33,867 bases of DNA from positions 1 through 33,867 of the forward strand of contig CAJOIS010000020.1 in assembly GCA_905234645.1 (NCBI GenBank), given 5' to 3'. The notes below the pieces were generated by a model. It searched no databases. It saw only the letters and a program-made list of their open reading frames with translations, and was not told where the DNA came from. This DNA is from an uncultured Bacteroidales bacterium. Lineage in GTDB: Bacteria > Bacteroidota > Bacteroidia > Bacteroidales > F082. This document shows positions 32,505 through 33,867 of the stretch, piece after piece; the stretch's first letter is position 1, and each line of letters starts with the position of its first letter. Position numbers and translations under genes: made by a program.

Positions 32505-32512
32505 TATTTTTG
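32505..32512 (+). promoter_or_regulatory. Possible -7 box for porV
   Basis: TATTTTTG fits TAnnTTTG and is 18 bases before ATG 32531. No TTTG is found at the usual upstream spacing, so porV may instead, or also, be read from the porU transcript. Confidence 0.45.
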
Positions 32513-32530
32513 CAATTTGAATTTATAAGA

Positions 32531-33724
32531 ATGGATATGAAAATCAAGAAGCTTCTTATCGCCGCTCTGATGATGGTTGCGGCTGTGTCGTACGGACAAC
32601 ACCAACCCAATGTGATTACCACTGCGGTTCCTTTTGTCTCCATTAACCCTGACTCCAGAGGCGGTGGCTTGGGTGATTGTGGCGTGGCCTCTACACCCGA
32701 CGTGTATTCCATGCATTATAACGCTGCCAAGTATGTTTTTATGGAAGACAAGTTGAGCATTGGTTTGGGTTATAGCCCGTGGTTGAGGAACTTGGTTCCC
32801 GACATGAACTTGGCCTATCTCGCCGGTTCATACAAGATCAATGACCGCTCAGCAGTGGCTGCGACATTGCGTTATTTCAGCGCTGGTGAGGTGGATTTCA
32901 GAGACCAATACAACCAACCCTTGGGAGCATACAACCCGAACGAATGGGCTATCGACGCCACCTATTCCCGTATGCTCGGTGATTACTTGTCGGGCGCTGT
33001 GGCAGGCCGTTTCATCTATTCCAACTTGATTCAGAACCAAGCTGACTATGCCCGTGCCGGTATCTCCGTTGCCGCCGACATTTCTGTGTATTATCTGCGT
33101 CCCGTCGAGTGGTTCAGGACCATGGATGCCGATGTCTCTTGGGGTGTTGCCATCAACAACATCGGTAGTAAGGTCAACTATACCACTTCAAGCGGTCGTC
33201 GTGACTTCATCCCCACCACGCTCCGTGCTGGTGCCGGTTTGAAGCTTGAACTTGATGAATACAACACCCTGGGTTTCATGTTCGATCTGACGAAGTTGTT
33301 GGTGCCAACGGCTCCCATTAAGGATCTCGCTACCGATAGCATCATGTATGGTATGGACAACGATGTCGCCGTCGTGCAAGGCATTATCCAATCCTTCTAC
33401 GATGCTCCTGGCTATTCTTTGAACCAGAATACCATGGAATATGACCACATTGGAACATTCTATGAGGAATTGTGCGAAATCAATGTTGGTGTCGGTGTTG
33501 AGTATTGGTACAACAACCTGTTCTCGGTGCGTGCCGGTTATTTCAACGAGACCGCACTGAAGGGTAACCGTAAGTATGTGACCCTCGGAGCCGCTCTTAA
33601 ATACAATGTGTTTGGCCTCGATGTCTCTTACCTGATTCCTGTTGGAACGGTGATTGGCAGTAATCCCTTGGAGAACACGCTGCGCTTCAACCTCACCTAC
33701 AACATGGGTAAGAAGAAGGATTGA
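32531..33724 (+). CDS. porV: T9SS outer-membrane protein PorV (LptO)
   Basis: The protein has 397 residues from ATG 32531. The frame is open to 32510, but only through a TTG. The signal peptide (MDMKIKKLLIAALMMVAAVSYGQ) is followed by the PorV signature start NVITTAVPFVSINPDSRGGGLGDCGVASTPDVYSMHYNAAKYVF. The rest is a FadL-like beta-barrel with alternating strands and C-terminal GLDVSYLIPVG and NTLRFNLTYNMG. PorV shuttles cargo from the translocon SprA/Sov to the attachment complex with PorU, so its place after the two PorU genes fits. The spacing from the preceding gene is 71 bases. A strong terminator follows at 33748-33773. Confidence 0.93.
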   Translation: MDMKIKKLLIAALMMVAAVSYGQHQPNVITTAVPFVSINPDSRGGGLGDCGVASTPDVYSMHYNAAKYVFMEDKLSIGLGYSPWLRNLVPDMNLAYLAGSYKINDRSAVAATLRYFSAGEVDFRDQYNQPLGAYNPNEWAIDATYSRMLGDYLSGAVAGRFIYSNLIQNQADYARAGISVAADISVYYLRPVEWFRTMDADVSWGVAINNIGSKVNYTTSSGRRDFIPTTLRAGAGLKLELDEYNTLGFMFDLTKLLVPTAPIKDLATDSIMYGMDNDVAVVQGIIQSFYDAPGYSLNQNTMEYDHIGTFYEELCEINVGVGVEYWYNNLFSVRAGYFNETALKGNRKYVTLGAALKYNVFGLDVSYLIPVGTVIGSNPLENTLRFNLTYNMGKKKD

Positions 33725-33747
33725 TGCAATCGTAACAAACAAAAAAA

Positions 33748-33773
33748 ACACGGCCAAACGGTCGTGTTTTTTT
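33748..33773 (+). terminator. Rho-independent terminator after porV
   Basis: ACACGGCC (33748-33755) and GGTCGTGT (33760-33767) pair over 8 bases, one of them G-U, with an AAAC loop, followed by a run of T (33767-33773). It ends the porU-porU-like-porV transcript. The remaining bases to 33867 show no gene. Confidence 0.85.
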
Positions 33774-33867
33774 GACTTATAGGTCATTTTGCAGGCTGTG
33801 ACATGTGCTGAAGCCCAATGGATAGAGACGATTTCGGCGATTGAAACGTTTCAGGGGCAAAATCGAG

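Overview
The window comes from a member of the Bacteroidetes, most likely a Bacteroidales species. The evidence is four kinds of type IX secretion (T9SS) gene (porT, gldJ, porU, porV), cargo proteins with T9SS C-terminal sorting domains, promoters of the Bacteroidetes form TTTG-N19/20-TAnnTTTG, and the usual Bacteroidetes neighbours gldJ-murF next to porU-porV. There are no rRNA genes, CRISPR arrays, transposases, integrases or relaxases. One tRNA, Glu(UUC), is present.

Layout. Positions 1-1933 hold the end of one secreted T9SS cargo protein and a complete second one with a closely related sorting domain. Positions 2002-6779 form an accessory island: an RteC-like protein, two small helix-turn-helix proteins, a BT4734-type protein and a DUF3987 (VirE/primase-helicase-like) protein in an overlapping operon, two small unknown genes, and about 580 bp of non-coding DNA full of short repeats, ending at the tRNA-Glu gene. 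Positions 6961-10127 read leftwards: DUF4254 protein, family 9 glycosyltransferase, menaquinone methyltransferase (ubiE/menG) and porT. Next come a leftward class I aminotransferase and a rightward membrane-anchored protein of unknown function. Positions 12099-15644 carry the lipid A genes lpxD, lpxC and lpxA, interrupted by an opposing YdcF/SanA-like gene. Positions 15641-18970 are a leftward surface-polysaccharide group: flippase, methyltransferase and family 4 glycosyltransferase. A lone AAA ATPase/nuclease-like gene (19149-20570) sits between two 60-bp direct repeats. The window ends with leftward gldJ-murF-anmK, diverging from rightward porU-porU paralogue-porV.

The genes share an envelope theme. 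LpxD/LpxC/LpxA make lipid A. The glycosyltransferases, methyltransferase and flippase decorate surface glycans. MurF and AnmK build and recycle peptidoglycan. GldJ, PorT, PorU and PorV belong to the T9SS, which would export and anchor proteins like the two cargo proteins at the left end.

The least ordinary parts are: the tandem pair of PorU-like proteases, both keeping the His/Cys dyad; a stand-alone LpxC without the FabZ domain usually fused to it in this phylum; the primase-like island, whose 9-bp repeats and helically phased GTTGACACG motifs look like protein-binding or replication sites; and the ATPase gene bracketed by direct repeats. All calls are from reading the sequence; no database search was run.
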